Source: Anastrepha obliqua
Lineage: Eukaryota; Arthropoda; Insecta; Diptera; Tephritidae
Direction: 5' to 3'
DNA: 64,000 nucleotides
NCBI RefSeq assembly: GCF_027943255.1
Contig: NC_072892.1
Location: 167,588,792-167,652,791 of the forward strand
The position numbers were made by a program, and so were the translations under genes. How positions within the stretch are numbered: the stretch's first letter is position 1; each line of letters starts with the position of its first letter. The notes under the pieces are model-generated. The model did not search any database. It saw only the letters and a list, made by a program, of their open reading frames with translations, and was not told the origin of the DNA. Below, in pieces: positions 11,044 through 21,883 of the stretch.

Positions 11044-12402
11044 CAGGGTCCGTCACTCGAAGTGCAACCAAATAAAAAGGCCATATATTTATTTTAGAAA
11101 ATTTTTTTTATTCAATTCAATTCTTTGAATTATATGAAATTATATGAAATATTATTCAACTCAATTCTTTGAATTCTTTGAATTGAATTGAATTTGTGAA
11201 AATAATACAAAATTAAGAATTAATTTACTTTTGCTCGAAATGATCATATTTTGCCTTTACTATGGCCTTGAGACGGTCCAGAAACGAATCGCAAACTGCC
11301 CGAATGTGACTTGCAGGTTTTTTGGCCCACTCGCAGACAATGCCTTTTTTCAGCGCCTCTGGACTGGTGAATCTTCAAGTTCGGACTTTGCTCTCCAAAT
11401 TAACCCATAGAGAGTAATCCATGGGATTCACGTCTGGTGAATTTGAGAGCCATTTTGGGGACGTTATGAAGTTCGGAACGTTGTTTTTTAGCCATTCTTG
11501 ATTCGCTCGAGCTTTGTGAGACGTCCATGGCCTGCCACCGAAATGTTTGTCTGCCCAAGACTTCAAAGCAACCTTCAGAGTACTTTCACGATAGTATTTC
11601 GCATTTACCTTGACGCAAGGCTCAATGAAAATTATTGGAGAGCGCCCATCTGCGGTTACTGCGACCCAAATCATTACCTGTGCTGCCGACGGGTGCTGCC
11701 TCCTGGTGGCCAATCGATGGCTCAAATTCCTGTATGAATGGTCGGTCAAATAAACTCTATCGTTTTGGGAGTTTACGAATTGCTCAATTAAAAAAACTTT
11801 CTCGTCAGAAAAAACAATGTTCGAAAATTGACCACTTTTGGCCAAACGAAGCAACTCCTCGCTCTCTCAAGTCTGACTTATTGCTGCCTTGCTGTGATCT
11901 TGTAAGCCTTTTGGATCTTGTAAGGCTTTACTTTGAGACCACTTTTCAGTATGCAGCGGGAGCTACGGTCAGATATTTTCAGTTCTTTCGCCATTTGATT
12001 GGCACTTCGTTGGGGATTTCGCTCAAGTCGCTTTTCACTTTTTGCACCATTTCACGTGACGTTGCAGTCTTTTGATGACCACCTCCATGACGTTTCGCGA
12101 TGCTACCAGTATCATTATAACGAGTAAAGGTGCGATAAACAAAAACTTTATTTACTTTAAGGTGCTCGAGCTCACGAACAATGGCTGATTGTGATTTTTC
12201 TGCCAAATATAATGCAATCACACCTTTACGTTTGAAATCCATTACTGCGTTTCTTTTTTCGCGTTTACTCTCGGCAAAATGCTTCCGCGCGCTTGTAAAC
12301 AATATTCTGAAGTGTCATTTAGGCAACTAACAGACAGCTGATACCCGTCCATCATTGGCGCGAGCGGTCTGAAGTTGGTTACACTTCGAGTGCCGGACCC
12401 TG
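11044..12402 (-). mobile_element. DD37D (maT-like) Tc1/mariner element, complete ends
   Basis: The 28-bp terminal inverted repeats start CAGGGTCCG, differ at two positions, and are flanked by TA at 11042-11043 and 12403-12404. The 1359-bp length is normal for this group. The transposase lies on the minus strand and is inactivated by frameshifts and a small deletion. The right end is nearly identical to the left end of the related element at 44959, so they belong to one family. Confidence 0.85.
11230..12242 (-). pseudogene. DD37D transposase, frameshifted, second catalytic Asp deleted
   Basis: The start is placed at the ATG before DFKRKG (12242), preceded by an in-frame upstream extension that is probably leader. 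The N-terminal half is an HTH region with KVNKVFVYRTFTRYN and SIAKRHGGG. It loses frame near 11985. The catalytic domain resumes as IVFSDEKVF (first Asp) and ends with SPDVNPMDYSLW (third Asp). Between them WTFQQDSAPSHKAR of the family is reduced to WTSHKAR, an in-frame loss of seven residues that includes the second catalytic Asp. A stop then follows KVRT; the remaining C-terminal tail is still legible to about 11230. The copy is inactive. Confidence 0.8.
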
Positions 12403-13067
12403 TAGTTGCTTCAGATCCTGTCAGCATATTTTCAAATCAACGATTTATCCATACGTTAGCATTGTGCACAGTTACTTTGATACCGGGAGAAAATTCATAA
12501 AAAATATGAAAGGCTTGAAAATATATAAAACGTAAAGATAAAAAATACTCCACCGCCACTCGTTAAGAGACGTGTAACTCACGCAGCTAATAAAGCGTTT
12601 AAATATGAATTATAAGTTATTGTTGGCCGCTGATTAATTAATAAAAAGGCGTTAGCTTGAAACGAAAATACACACATACATACATACATATGCGCATACA
12701 GATAATTACTGAAACGAGGAAATTTCTTATGTACCAAATCTATTACCAACAAGTGAAATGTGAAAGCGAAGAAAGCAATGAAATAAATGGCCACGTAATG
12801 CGTAATGCCGATGACGCATAATTTCCCAAATGTAATATTAATTCATTTATTTTCATTTACGCTGCGCTGCACTAATTAACTTTCACTATGTTGCCGCATA
12901 TGCAACTGCAACTGCAACTGCAACTACAACAGCAATACGCATAAGGCGGGGCAATTTTGTATGGTATTTCGCCAAAATTAAACCTTAATTGCGTAAATTG
13001 CAATTATGACACTTTCACAGCAGGACTCAAGGCACACGGACACACGTATGTACATATGGCTATGGAG
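12403..13067. other. Non-coding stretch
   Basis: No gene was recognised, apart from the short extension of the unknown open frame near 12404-12426. An AACTGCAACTGCAACTGCAA tract lies near 12904, and short TACATACATA tracts near 12675. Confidence 0.45.
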
Positions 13068-14600
13068 TAGGGATGTCGACAATCTCGTGATTCCTGAATC
13101 CCGGAATTTTTTAAGTCCCGAAAACTGCGGGATTATTTGCCAACAATCTCGAGATGTTCTTGACTTGTAATTTTTTACGAAATGAAATGGATACAGAAAA
13201 ATCCACTTTTAGGGCAAAAAATAAAAATGCCACCTACTTAAACTCTCCTCCTTGTATAAGGAGAAATACATTCGAAGGTTTCCCATTGGCTGCCGAGCGG
13301 CACGGAGTTCGAATGTTAGTTACGCACCAACCTTTTCGATTACGGCAGTCTCAACTTTCCGCTTAAACTGTACGTGATTAAAAAATATAGCTGGGGTAAA
13401 TATGAACATGGGGTAATTCCGAAAAAACGCCGTTAGCGCTCCTACAAGTAGTGTAGAAACCAAAAAGTATTATAATGTTATGGTGCATCACTCGACAGAT
13501 AACTAACAGCTGTTTTTCCCTAGTTTAAGAACACTAATTACGCCTTTTCATTATCAAGTTCACGGAAAATGCAAATAATTTATTGTATGTATTCAATTTT
13601 GTGACTGCCTCATCACAGGAAATCGAAGTAATATATTGTTCTCAACCATTTCATATTTAGTTATTAATGTCCTATTAAGATTTCGATGAATTTTAGGCAG
13701 ATCTCGTTCTCATTGATTCACGGAAGAGTGAGGGGTAATTGTGAACATTTGTTTCAGAGCATTTCCTAACGGACATGCGAGTCACATGAATGTTCGAATC
13801 ATTGAGCAAGCAATATCAAATAATGTGGAGCAAATCGGTCTCTCTTCTCTTCTCACCTCACCGATCAACCCCAACTACAGGAGAAGTTGGTTTTTGGATC
13901 AATAATGACAGAGTGCGACAAACTCTTGGTTTGCCGTGGATAACAAAAATGGGATTGGTGCTTTCTCGCTTGAAAAAATAACGAATACTTGGAAAGGTTT
14001 GGAATAAAAACAAAGTTGGCAGCATTTTTAGAGGCTCTCTCAAGGTGATGAGAGTAAGTTGGCCGTTCTCTTCGATTCACATGACCTGGCTCGGTACAAG
14101 CAACGGAAAGTCACCGAGCAGCAAAATATTCAATCACAAACACACAATCAGAACGATGAGAATGAAAATAGAAATAAGGAGAATGCTCCATCCTCCAGTT
14201 AAGCAGCAAAAGAGGTATGCATTCGGTAACACCAAAAGCCAAATAAAGGGGAGCAATGGTTAAGTGAGCGAGAAGAGACATTTACAATTTCAGTGGCAGT
14301 GTGAATGTGAAAGAACAATTTTGTGTGGAAAAGTTGTTGCGACCGTTCTATTAACCTGGTATTTACCAAAATGTAAATTTGGACCTTCATTACTCGAGTT
14401 AATGCTCAATAAAAAATAAAAAAAATCATCGCTGCTTATTTATTATAGTTTAGGAGGCTTCAAGAAGTGAAATAGTGATAGAATTGTTTTTTTTTTTTGC
14501 ATTAAGTTGTTACAAAATACTGAATATCTAAAACCTGCCATGCAACAACCAAGTCCCGAAAATCCCGAGCTCGTAAAAATCTAAAAAAAATTACATCTCA
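13068..14600. repeat. Possible hAT-like element with CGGGAT-rich ends
   Basis: TAGGGATGTCGACAATCTCG at about 13068 and CCGAAAATCCCGAGCTC near 14556 are rich in the CCCGGGAT-type motifs found at ends of some fly hAT-like elements. A similar end, GGATTGGCATCCCTAG, lies at about 41293-41308. There is no intact transposase between them. Target duplications could not be confirmed, so the element boundaries are tentative. Confidence 0.3.
13261..13352 (-). repeat. tRNA-headed SINE-like repeat, short decayed fragment (copy 3)
   Basis: Shortened versions of the body (GAAATACATTCGAAGGTTT, GCTGCCGAGCGGC) and of the head (GTTACGCACCAACC, GATTACGGCAG) are present in the family order. Most of the sequence between them is deleted. 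Confidence 0.55.
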
Positions 14601-15224
14601 AATACGAATTTGCTTAGTGGTGCATTGGACATTTATAAGGTTGCCACATATTGCATTTCATGTATTGCAACCACATAAACTTACATACAAATATCTGTAA
14701 ATATGTGTGTATATATCCGAGTCATGCCACATGGAAGCAGCGTCTTGTTGATGAACGAGACCCTCAAACTCAGACAACTTGGCTGGTGGCCAATTTATGC
14801 ACATCGCGCATGGAGCTTGGTCATTACCCCAAACAATTGGCCTTACCACCCGTTGCTGTTAACGCAATGCACGCGTACAAATGTATGTGTTTGTGTATAT
14901 AAGCACGGCCGCGTAGCCTAAATTTATCAGCCTTTTGCTGATTCAACTACTTGACTTAAATGTGGCATATCTTCTTGCAGTTTTGTGATTCTTATTTTTT
15001 GGCATGTGGCATGTGGTATGTGTCGTCTCCAATTGTCCAGCAAATACACCGCATTCGTATGCGCTGTCAGTTGCTTGGCTGGTTGCAATTTTAAATTAAC
15101 AACGAATGCAAATTTTGATAAGCACTTTTCATGTAATTAAAAGCCCAAAGCAAAATGGCAGACAAAAGGGGAGAAAGTGAAAGGAATTTATGTTCAAATA
15201 AAGAATATGGTAGATTGGGGCTTC
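14601..15224. other. Non-coding stretch
   Basis: I see no gene. There are TGGCATGTGGCATGTGG and TGTGTTTGTGTATATAAG simple tracts, but nothing I can classify. Confidence 0.4.
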
Positions 15225-15830
15225 AGTGTGACCAATGATCGTAGATTTTCCTAGTATTACGGATATATGCATTCAAACCATCTCGATCTATTGGTGAACT
15301 CATTCAGCTCCTCCAGCAAAACTCGGGCGAACTCTGAAGCATATTCTTCGAGGCGGGAAGCATCCGTGCTGGAAATACTACAGAAGTCAATTTGGAAAGC
15401 TCCGTACAAAACGCCATATGGCCAACAAATTTCCTTTCAAAAGTATTCCCTGCATAAGTCGTTGGTTTTCAGAGCCTCAGTAAGTTTTATACTCTTCCCT
15501 CATCGTTTGGCCAAGTCAGCATAACAATCTGTAGGTGCTTAGGTTACCTCGCTTGCTGTAGGCCGTTGCCCTTAACCTGATCTTCAAATTCTGAAAACAG
15601 AAAATCCAGTTGAGGTTACATACTTTGATTCGCCACCATAACTCCAGTTTTACCCATTTCATACCGCACTCGCTTGGTTCCAGTAAATCGAAAAGATTGT
15701 AAGTATCTTGCACATTCTTGAACGAATTTCATGGTAGTTCATATCGGCTTTGATCGCCGCCTGATTGTTTGACTCAAGCAGCGAGATCCATCATATCGAA
15801 TGAAGAGATCTTGGGCATTTTTGAACAAAT
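15225..15830 (-). pseudogene. Non-LTR retrotransposon RNase H fragment
   Basis: The minus strand reads LLESNNQAAIKA near 15780, matching the xSDxQAAIKAL segment that carries the third catalytic residue of non-LTR RNase H domains. Degenerate sequence continues towards 15225. Frames are broken throughout, and the upstream TDGS motif is not seen. The fragment lies in the wrong order to be part of the adjacent 3'-end copy at 15880, so it is a separate insertion or a rearranged piece. Confidence 0.45.
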
Positions 15831-15879
15831 TTTGAGATAATTCTTATCGACAAAAGGACTTTGGTCGTGAAAGAATACC

Positions 15880-16090
15880 TCACATTGAAATTGAAAAAAA
15901 GCGAGCCAACAAGCACCAACAGAATGGCGAAAGCACCTAAAACAGTGAGGCTAAAAGCCCATTGTATTCGAAGCTCTAGAAAGTAAAAGGATTGATAGTT
16001 AACATAGTCAAGATACTAGTCCTGTGAGAATTTTCCATACTCTTGGCATATCTGAAAATATCCTCCAGTTTGAGGGAACGAATTTTACAT
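15880..16090 (-). pseudogene. RNase H-bearing non-LTR retrotransposon 3' end, family A copy 2
   Basis: The reverse complement carries the short ORF2 C-terminus and 3' UTR shared with 7969-8466 and 52250-53400. Landmarks are TATCTGAAAATATCCTCCAG, AGGCTAAAAGCCCATTGT and a final AATTTCAATG-like segment. It is more diverged than copy 1. Only about 210 bp remains. Confidence 0.65.
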
Positions 16091-16299
16091 ACAGCTCATT
16101 GATCCAACCTATTATGTGGATCGATACAATATTTTCAATAATTTTTGCCACGGAAGGGAATGTCGAAGGTGATTATCACAACCGTTTGACCCCACAGCAC
16201 GAGCTTATGATGCAACATACCGCGAATATCGCAGAATATTTCAGCTAATAAAGTTTGGCTGAAGTTATATTTGAGTGATTCAGCGTAGTGAAAAGATCG
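16091..16299. other. Non-coding stretch
   Basis: Nothing recognisable lies between the retrotransposon relic and the T-rich array. Confidence 0.4.
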
Positions 16300-17460
16300 T
16301 TGAGCTTCTTGCCTTTAACTTTCAAGCGCTTTTCTTTATTTAATACTGAATTTTATTTTTTTTCTGCTAATTCTTTTATTTTATTTTATTTTTTATTAGA
16401 ATTTTATTTTGTTTTTTTTTATTACAATCATTTTTTTTTTTGTTTTATACCATTTTTTTATTACGATGTTTTTTTTTATTACAATAAATTTTTTTTTATT
16501 TTTTTATTTTATGTTATTAGAATTTGCTTTTGTTTTTAAGTCAGCTCATTTCCCTTCGCTTTCTTTACAGAATACGAAATTTTCTTCTTTTCTGTTTATT
16601 TTTTTAATCCTTTTTTTTAAATTTATTAGAATTTTATTTTATTTATTTTTTTTGTTACAATAATTTTTTTGTTTTATTATATTACAATTTTTTCTTACGA
16701 TCTTTTTTTTTTTATTACAATAAATTTTTTTTATTTTTCATTTTTAATTATATGTTCTATTACAATTTGTATAGAATTTTTAAATTTTTACAGAATAATA
16801 AATTTAATTTTTTTCTTGTATTTTTTATTTTACTAGAATTTTATTTTATTTATTTTTTTTTTTTGTTACAATCATATTTTTTTGTTTTTGTTTTATAACA
16901 TTTTTTTATTACGATTTGCTTTTTTTTACAATGCTATATTTTTTTTCTTTTTCATTTTTAGTTTTATGTTTTATTAAATTTTTTTTTTTGTTTTTAAGTC
17001 AGCTCATTTCCTTCCGCGTTTTTTACAAAATACTAAATTAAATTTTTTTTCTGTTTATTTTTTTGTTTTTTATTTTTTATTAGAATTTTATTTTACTTAT
17101 TTTTTTTTATTACAATCTGTTTTTCGTTTTATTTGAATTTTTTATGTTTTCTTAAAATTTTTGCTTTTGTTTTTAAGTAAACTCATTTCCTTTCGCTTTT
17201 TTACAGAATACTAAATTTTATTCGTTTTTTCTGTTTTGTCTATTTTTTTTTTTTGTTTTTGTTTTGTTTTTTGTATTAGAATTTTATTTTATTTAGTTTT
17301 TTTTAACACAATCTTTTTTTTTGCTTTTATACAAATTTTTTATTACGACGTGTTTTTTTTTTTATTACAATACAATTTTTTATTTTATTTTTATTTTAAT
17401 TTTTTATTACAATTTTTGTATTTTGTTTTTTTTTTTTCAAGTAAGCTCATTTCCGCAATG
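16300..17460 (+). repeat. T-rich degenerate tandem array, unit about 180-260 bp
   Basis: This 1.1-kb block is extremely T-rich. Its landmarks recur in order: AAGTCAGCTCATTTCC, TTTACAGAATAC, AGAATTTTATTTTATTTA, TTACAATCAT and ATTACGATGT. The TTTACAGAAT landmark occurs near 16565, 16789, 17022 (as TTTACAAAAT) and 17200, and AAGTxAxCTCATTTCC occurs near 16539, 16998, 17177 and 17440. This indicates about five decayed tandem units. The long open frames in it are Phe-rich translations of poly-T and are not genes. Confidence 0.7.
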
Positions 17461-18966
17461 CCGTTACCATGTTTTCATATTATTATAAAAAAATTTATGA
17501 TTGCTCAACCAACTTATTGCTTTTTCCTCTCTCCCCGTTTGCTCTTTCTTGTCTCTCTGTGTCGCATTCAACATCCGTGTCCACAATTGCATTTCCTTTT
17601 ACATTATTGAAGTCATGCAGCCGCTCAACTCATGTCGCTTCTTCTTTCACTAATACTTATGCAACTCAAGTATGATTTGTGTGCTTGTATTAGTTGGGCT
17701 GGAGAGGTGGGGAAGTGCTGAGCAAGCGTCCATATATGCAGAATGTTTAAGGCACAATGAACTGTCCATAATTGGAAAATCCAACTAATTAAACTGTAAA
17801 TTGTATTTTTCCTGCAAATTCATATAATTTCAACTTTTATTCTCTAGTCTTTGCCTTGCTTTGTTTTGTTGCCGTTGCTGCTGCTGCTGCTGCTTTTCTG
17901 TGGCCTAATGTTGTTGTCGTTGCTGTTGCTGCTGCTTCTCTGTGGCCTAATGTTGTTGTCTCGATTGCTGCTTCGTTGAGTTCTGCTGCTTTTGCCGCGC
18001 CAGCAGTTTGCTCTGAACTCTTTATGGTTGTTGTATTTTTTTGTTTACTAAGGCAGAAAGCGTTCGTCTGGAAGTCATTAGCTCAGCTCAGTTTAACTCG
18101 ATCCAATATGCAGCTACACTTCAACTGGCAATTCAGTTGTCATTCAATCCATGCAACTTATGCAACTTGTGTGTAAGGCCACAGCTATGCAGGCAAACCT
18201 CGTTGGTTGCAGCAAACATTTTCTACTTGCATTCAAGCATGCACAATTATTAAATGCGTGCGTGTGTGTGTGTGTGTGAGGCAGCAGTAAACAATGTGTT
18301 CAATACATTTTGCTCGATACGAAACGCTTAACTTGGCTGCATTTTATGGCATTCTCATTGCAGCAGACGGACACGCACTTATATACAGTTGGACATATTC
18401 GAAGTAGGCAGCCGCATCCCCTCTAGCAAATGGGAATACCACTGCCAGCACCTTGCAACTACTCCTTGCTGTCTAAATTTTGAAATTAGAAGCTGGATTT
18501 TAAGAATAATTGGCAAGGATTTGTAGTCTCACATCATCTGCATCACCAGTAATTTTTAACTTATCGGCATTCTGATTTGGAAAGAAAAATTAACTAATAG
18601 AAATCGAGCACTGAAGAGAAGTCAAGCTAGGATGTTGAGAGATCGTCAGGGACAAAGAGGCTAAAATTGAAAAAAAAAAAACAAAAAAAAATTTTAAAGT
18701 GAATAATCTTCGAGTATTCACGGCCTTTCGAATTTGCTACATCAGTAGTTATTCATTTTCTGAAAAAATCTCAACCTACTTGGGTTTACAATTGGATATC
18801 ATCGACACAAGCGTTCACGCAACCAGCCACTCAAGCAATTGTCTTGCTGCCACTAATGTAACAAAGTGCTTCAAGCTGATTTTTTTTCTTCTTATTTTCT
18901 TTTATAATTTTTTTTTATTGCAACATTGAATGCTTTGACATTTTTCCTGCCACAAGAACGTGTATA
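17461..18966. other. Non-coding stretch with a short tandem duplication
   Basis: A segment of about 50 bp containing CTGTGGCCTAATGTTGTTGT is duplicated in tandem at about 17880-17960, next to GCTGCTGCT runs. A GTGTGTGTGTGTGTGTG tract lies near 18262. No exon with splice sites was supported. Confidence 0.5.
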
Positions 18967-19229
18967 AAGGGTGATCAGATTGGAGATACTTTTTCCCATA
19001 GAGTTGTTTTGTTTTTTGACAGATCTCGAAATTTTCCTCAGAGCTCATCCTAGCTAAAGAGTCAGAGGTCTCGTCAGCCGCGTTACATACCCACATGTCC
19101 CGGGACCCATGTTAGCATCAGGCATAGTTAGCTACCGACATAGTTCAGTCTGGATTTACAGGACTCAACTACCCTGACGCGTGCGTTGTTACGGCCAAAC
19201 TAAATACATACTCCAGTATTCAGTGACAT

Positions 19230-20330
19230 TTCATCACGGAGGGACTTGCGCCTCAACAACGTTTAAAAATCGTACTTGAATCGGCATCGTACATCGGCAA
19301 AATTGAGAATAATTTTACATTATTGGATTATACTCGACTGATTAGACCACGTACAGCCCGAAGAAAGGAATATTGTGGCTGTAAATGAGAATTTTGTCGA
19401 AGACCCGGAAGAATCGATTCGCCGCCGATCTCAACAACTTGCCCTCTATCTTATGGCACTACTTGGGCGATTTTACGCTGAGATCTTTATTTGAAAGCGC
19501 ATCAAATACAGCTAGTCAAAGATTTGAAGTCGTCCGATCTGCCAAAGCGTCATAATTTCAGCCGTTGGACTTTTGAAAAACTCGCCGAAGATCCGCATTT
19601 TGGGAGCGGAATTTTGTTTTAGCGATGAGGCCTATTTTTGGCTTAATAGCTACGTCAATAAGCAAAATTTCCGACGCTACTTGTCATACAGTCCCTGAAA
19701 CAATGGATTTACTGCATTACGGCGTCGTCGTTTCGGTGTGCAATTCAACCCTCGTCTCGAACCAGTGGATTGGCCACCACGTTCGTGTGATATCACACCT
19801 TTGGATTTCTATTTGTGGAGGTATGGGGAGTATGTAAAGTCTAAAAGGGACGCCGTAGCCGAATGGGGAATTGATACGTGACTACCATTCGGAACTCGCA
19901 AAACGTAGGTTTGAATCTCCGTGAAACAACTAAAAGAAGGATAAGTTTTTTCTTATAGCTGTCGCTCTTCAACAGGCAATGGTGAACTTCCGTATGTATT
20001 TGTGTTATATGAAAAAGCTCCTCATAAAAATTTCTGCCGTTCGGAGTCGGCTTAAAACTGTTTGTCGCTCCATTTGTGAAACAACATCAAGACAAGACAC
20101 ACGCCACAAATAAGAGGAGGAGCTCGGAGGAGTAGTCCATATGCTTTGTGGTTAAACCAGCTTCGATTGAGGCATTGAAAGCCAACATTACTAAAGTTAT
20201 TCAAGAGATACCGCCCCAAGTCCTCCAGCAAGTCATTCAAAATTGGTGTTTACTGATGGTCGATATACGGCGTAATTGCGGCCCACATTTGAAAAGGAAA
20301 TGGAATGCCATGATGGGTTCTGCACAAAAA
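19230..20330 (+). pseudogene. DD41D transposase A, decayed and split by a SINE
   Basis: The N-terminal half is badly decayed; RRRSQQL is readable near 19420. FSDEAYFWLNSYVNKQN (near 19620) carries the first catalytic Asp. The region of the second Asp is deleted. VDWPPRSCDITPLDFYLW (about 19768-19830) carries the third. The SINE then interrupts the frame. Beyond it KPASIEALKANITKVIQEIP and VLQQVIQNW continue the C-terminal tail from about 20150. Multiple lesions make this copy inactive. Confidence 0.75.
19851..20130 (+). repeat. tRNA-headed SINE-like repeat, copy 4, nested in DD41D element A
   Basis: The head GCCGTAGCCGAATGGGG includes an A-box-like TAGCCGAATGG, and GTAGGTTTGAATCTC is a B-box-like segment. 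The body and the tail GAGGAGGAGCTCGG follow. It splits the transposase C-terminus between SKx and KPASIEAL, so it inserted after the DNA transposon did. Target-site duplications were not resolved. Confidence 0.8.
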
Positions 20331-20411
20331 AATATAAGTATTGGTTGGGCATTCGAATTTTCGTTGTTTTATTTCAATTTAAAATCCGATACCTCTAAAC
20401 TGATCACCCTT

Positions 20412-21562
20412 TACCAGCACTCGTATGTGTGCCTTCGTATCCCAAATGTGTCATACGTGCAATATATGGCCACACCATCTCTGTTGTTGCTGCATCAGCT
20501 AATGCCACCGTACCAACTCATCATTGCTGCACAATATCTAAAATGGATGTATGCAGCAAATTGCATGATTGTCATGCATTTCAAACTACCTTTGAAGCTG
20601 CTGCCACTGCCGCTGTCGCTGCCGTTGCTGGGGTTTATGTTCTTATCACACACACTTCAGCCATACCAATCGCATAGATATCTGGCTAGCAGGCACACCT
20701 GTATGTGTGTGTGTACGTGTGTACATGTATGTGTATAGTGGCATTGTTATGGCCTGCGGCTGTTGTGGTTGTCTGTTGTCCTCCTCATCAATATCTCCAC
20801 CGTTAGCTGCAGCAACAACAGCATCAACGGCAGCAGCAGCGCCATCATTATTGGCATCGTCAGCCCCAACAACCGCAATGACAATGAGAAGTAGCCACAT
20901 CAGCAACAGCAATAGCAACAGCGGCTACAAAGTTGTTGGCAATGACGCTGACGACTTTGAGTGCCAACATCAGCATCCAAGTCATTTGCTGCAATGTTGT
21001 CTGCTTCTGTCCAAGCGATATTTGCACTGAATTATGCCTGTGGCCACAACGACAATGGTTGCATGGTTGCATGTGGTTGGTAATGTATGTACTTGGGTTA
21101 GTACGCTGGCAATATTTATAAGCAGGCACAGGCTTACGTATACTACAGAGATATGTGTATATATGGACACGTACCTACTTGCATAGCCATATATCAATAA
21201 TACATAAATAAATATGCTTAGAGAAGTCTTAGTCATTATCCCACCAACACACACACACCACCAATGTGCCATAATCACGTATTAAATTTTTTTAATAAAG
21301 TTGGAAGCATGAAATTCCAGGAGGTGGTAGTGCACATAGTAGTCTTTAACATAAATTTTTTTTTATTATAATTAAATTTAAATAATTATCGCAAATGTTC
21401 AGTTCCTTCTCGTTCTCCAAAAATTTTATATTTTTCAACTCTAGGCATTTTTTTTTCTTTTATTTTATACCTCTACATTGCACTGAGTTTTATAAATAAT
21501 TTCCCTGAAATTCCTAAGCTCTTTTTAAAAACCCCTGACGTGAGAGAGAAAACTGTAAACAT
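20412..21562. other. Non-coding stretch with CAG/CAA-rich and TG-rich tracts
   Basis: GCAGCAACAACAGCATCAAC and AGCAACAGCAATAGCAAC tracts (20808-20930) and a GTATGTGTGTGTGTACGTG tract (20701-20735) lie in otherwise unique-looking DNA. Open frames exist on both strands but are low complexity. No splice-site-bounded exon was supported. Confidence 0.45.
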
Positions 21563-21883
21563 AAAAAAAAATAAATAATTGGCGCGTACACTTCTGTTAG
21601 TGTTTGGCCGAGCTCCTCCTCCTATTTGTGAAGTGCGTCTTGATGTTGTTCCTCCAATGGAGGGACCTACAGTTTCAAGTCGACTCCGAACGGCAGATAT
21701 TTTTATGAGGAGCTTTTTCATGGCAGAAATACACTCGGAGGTTTGCCATTGCCTGCCGAGGGGCGACCGCTATTAGAAAAATGTTTTTCTGAATTCTGGT
21801 GTTTCACCGAGATTCGAACCTACGTTCTATCTGTGAATTCCGAATGGTAATCACGCACCAACCCATTCGGCTACGGCGGCTGC
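21563..21883 (-). repeat. tRNA-headed SINE-like repeat, copy 5, near full length
   Basis: This is the best-preserved copy, about 320 bp. On the minus strand the head reads GCCGCCGTAGCCGAATGGGT from about 21880. The A box TAGCCGAATGG is followed by the B-box-like GGTTCGAATCT, with spacing typical of a class II (Ser/Leu) tRNA. The body contains GCGGTCGCCCCTCGGCAGGC and CTGCCGTTCGGAGTCG. The tail ends GAGGAGGAGCTCGGCCAAAC and TGTACGCGCCAATTATTTA, then a poly-A/T run at 21563. A head of this kind would be transcribed by RNA polymerase III. It encodes no protein. Confidence 0.85.

Larger units (their letters stand above)
18967..20411 (+). mobile_element. DD41D-type Tc1/mariner element A, with nested SINE
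   Basis: The ends AAGGGTGATCAGATTGGAGA (left) and the reverse complement of TAAACTGATCACCCTT (right) form inverted repeats. They are flanked by TA at 18965-18966 and 20412-20413. Transposase remnants lie on the plus strand. A SINE-like repeat occupies 19851-20130 inside the reading frame. Without it the element is about 1165 bp. Confidence 0.8.

Noticed and set aside
16288..17610. Several Phe-rich open frames of 80-124 codons on the plus strand
   Set aside because: They are translations of a T-rich tandem array; composition is dictated by TTT codons and there are no splice or start signals.
20148..20738. A 196-codon plus-strand frame
   Set aside because: Only its first 60 or so codons are meaningful, as the C-terminal tail of the DD41D transposase; the rest runs out past the element's terminal repeat into non-coding DNA.
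21800..21883. Functional tRNA gene
   Set aside because: The A and B boxes belong to the head of a dispersed repeat; the acceptor stem does not pair properly and a non-tRNA body follows directly.
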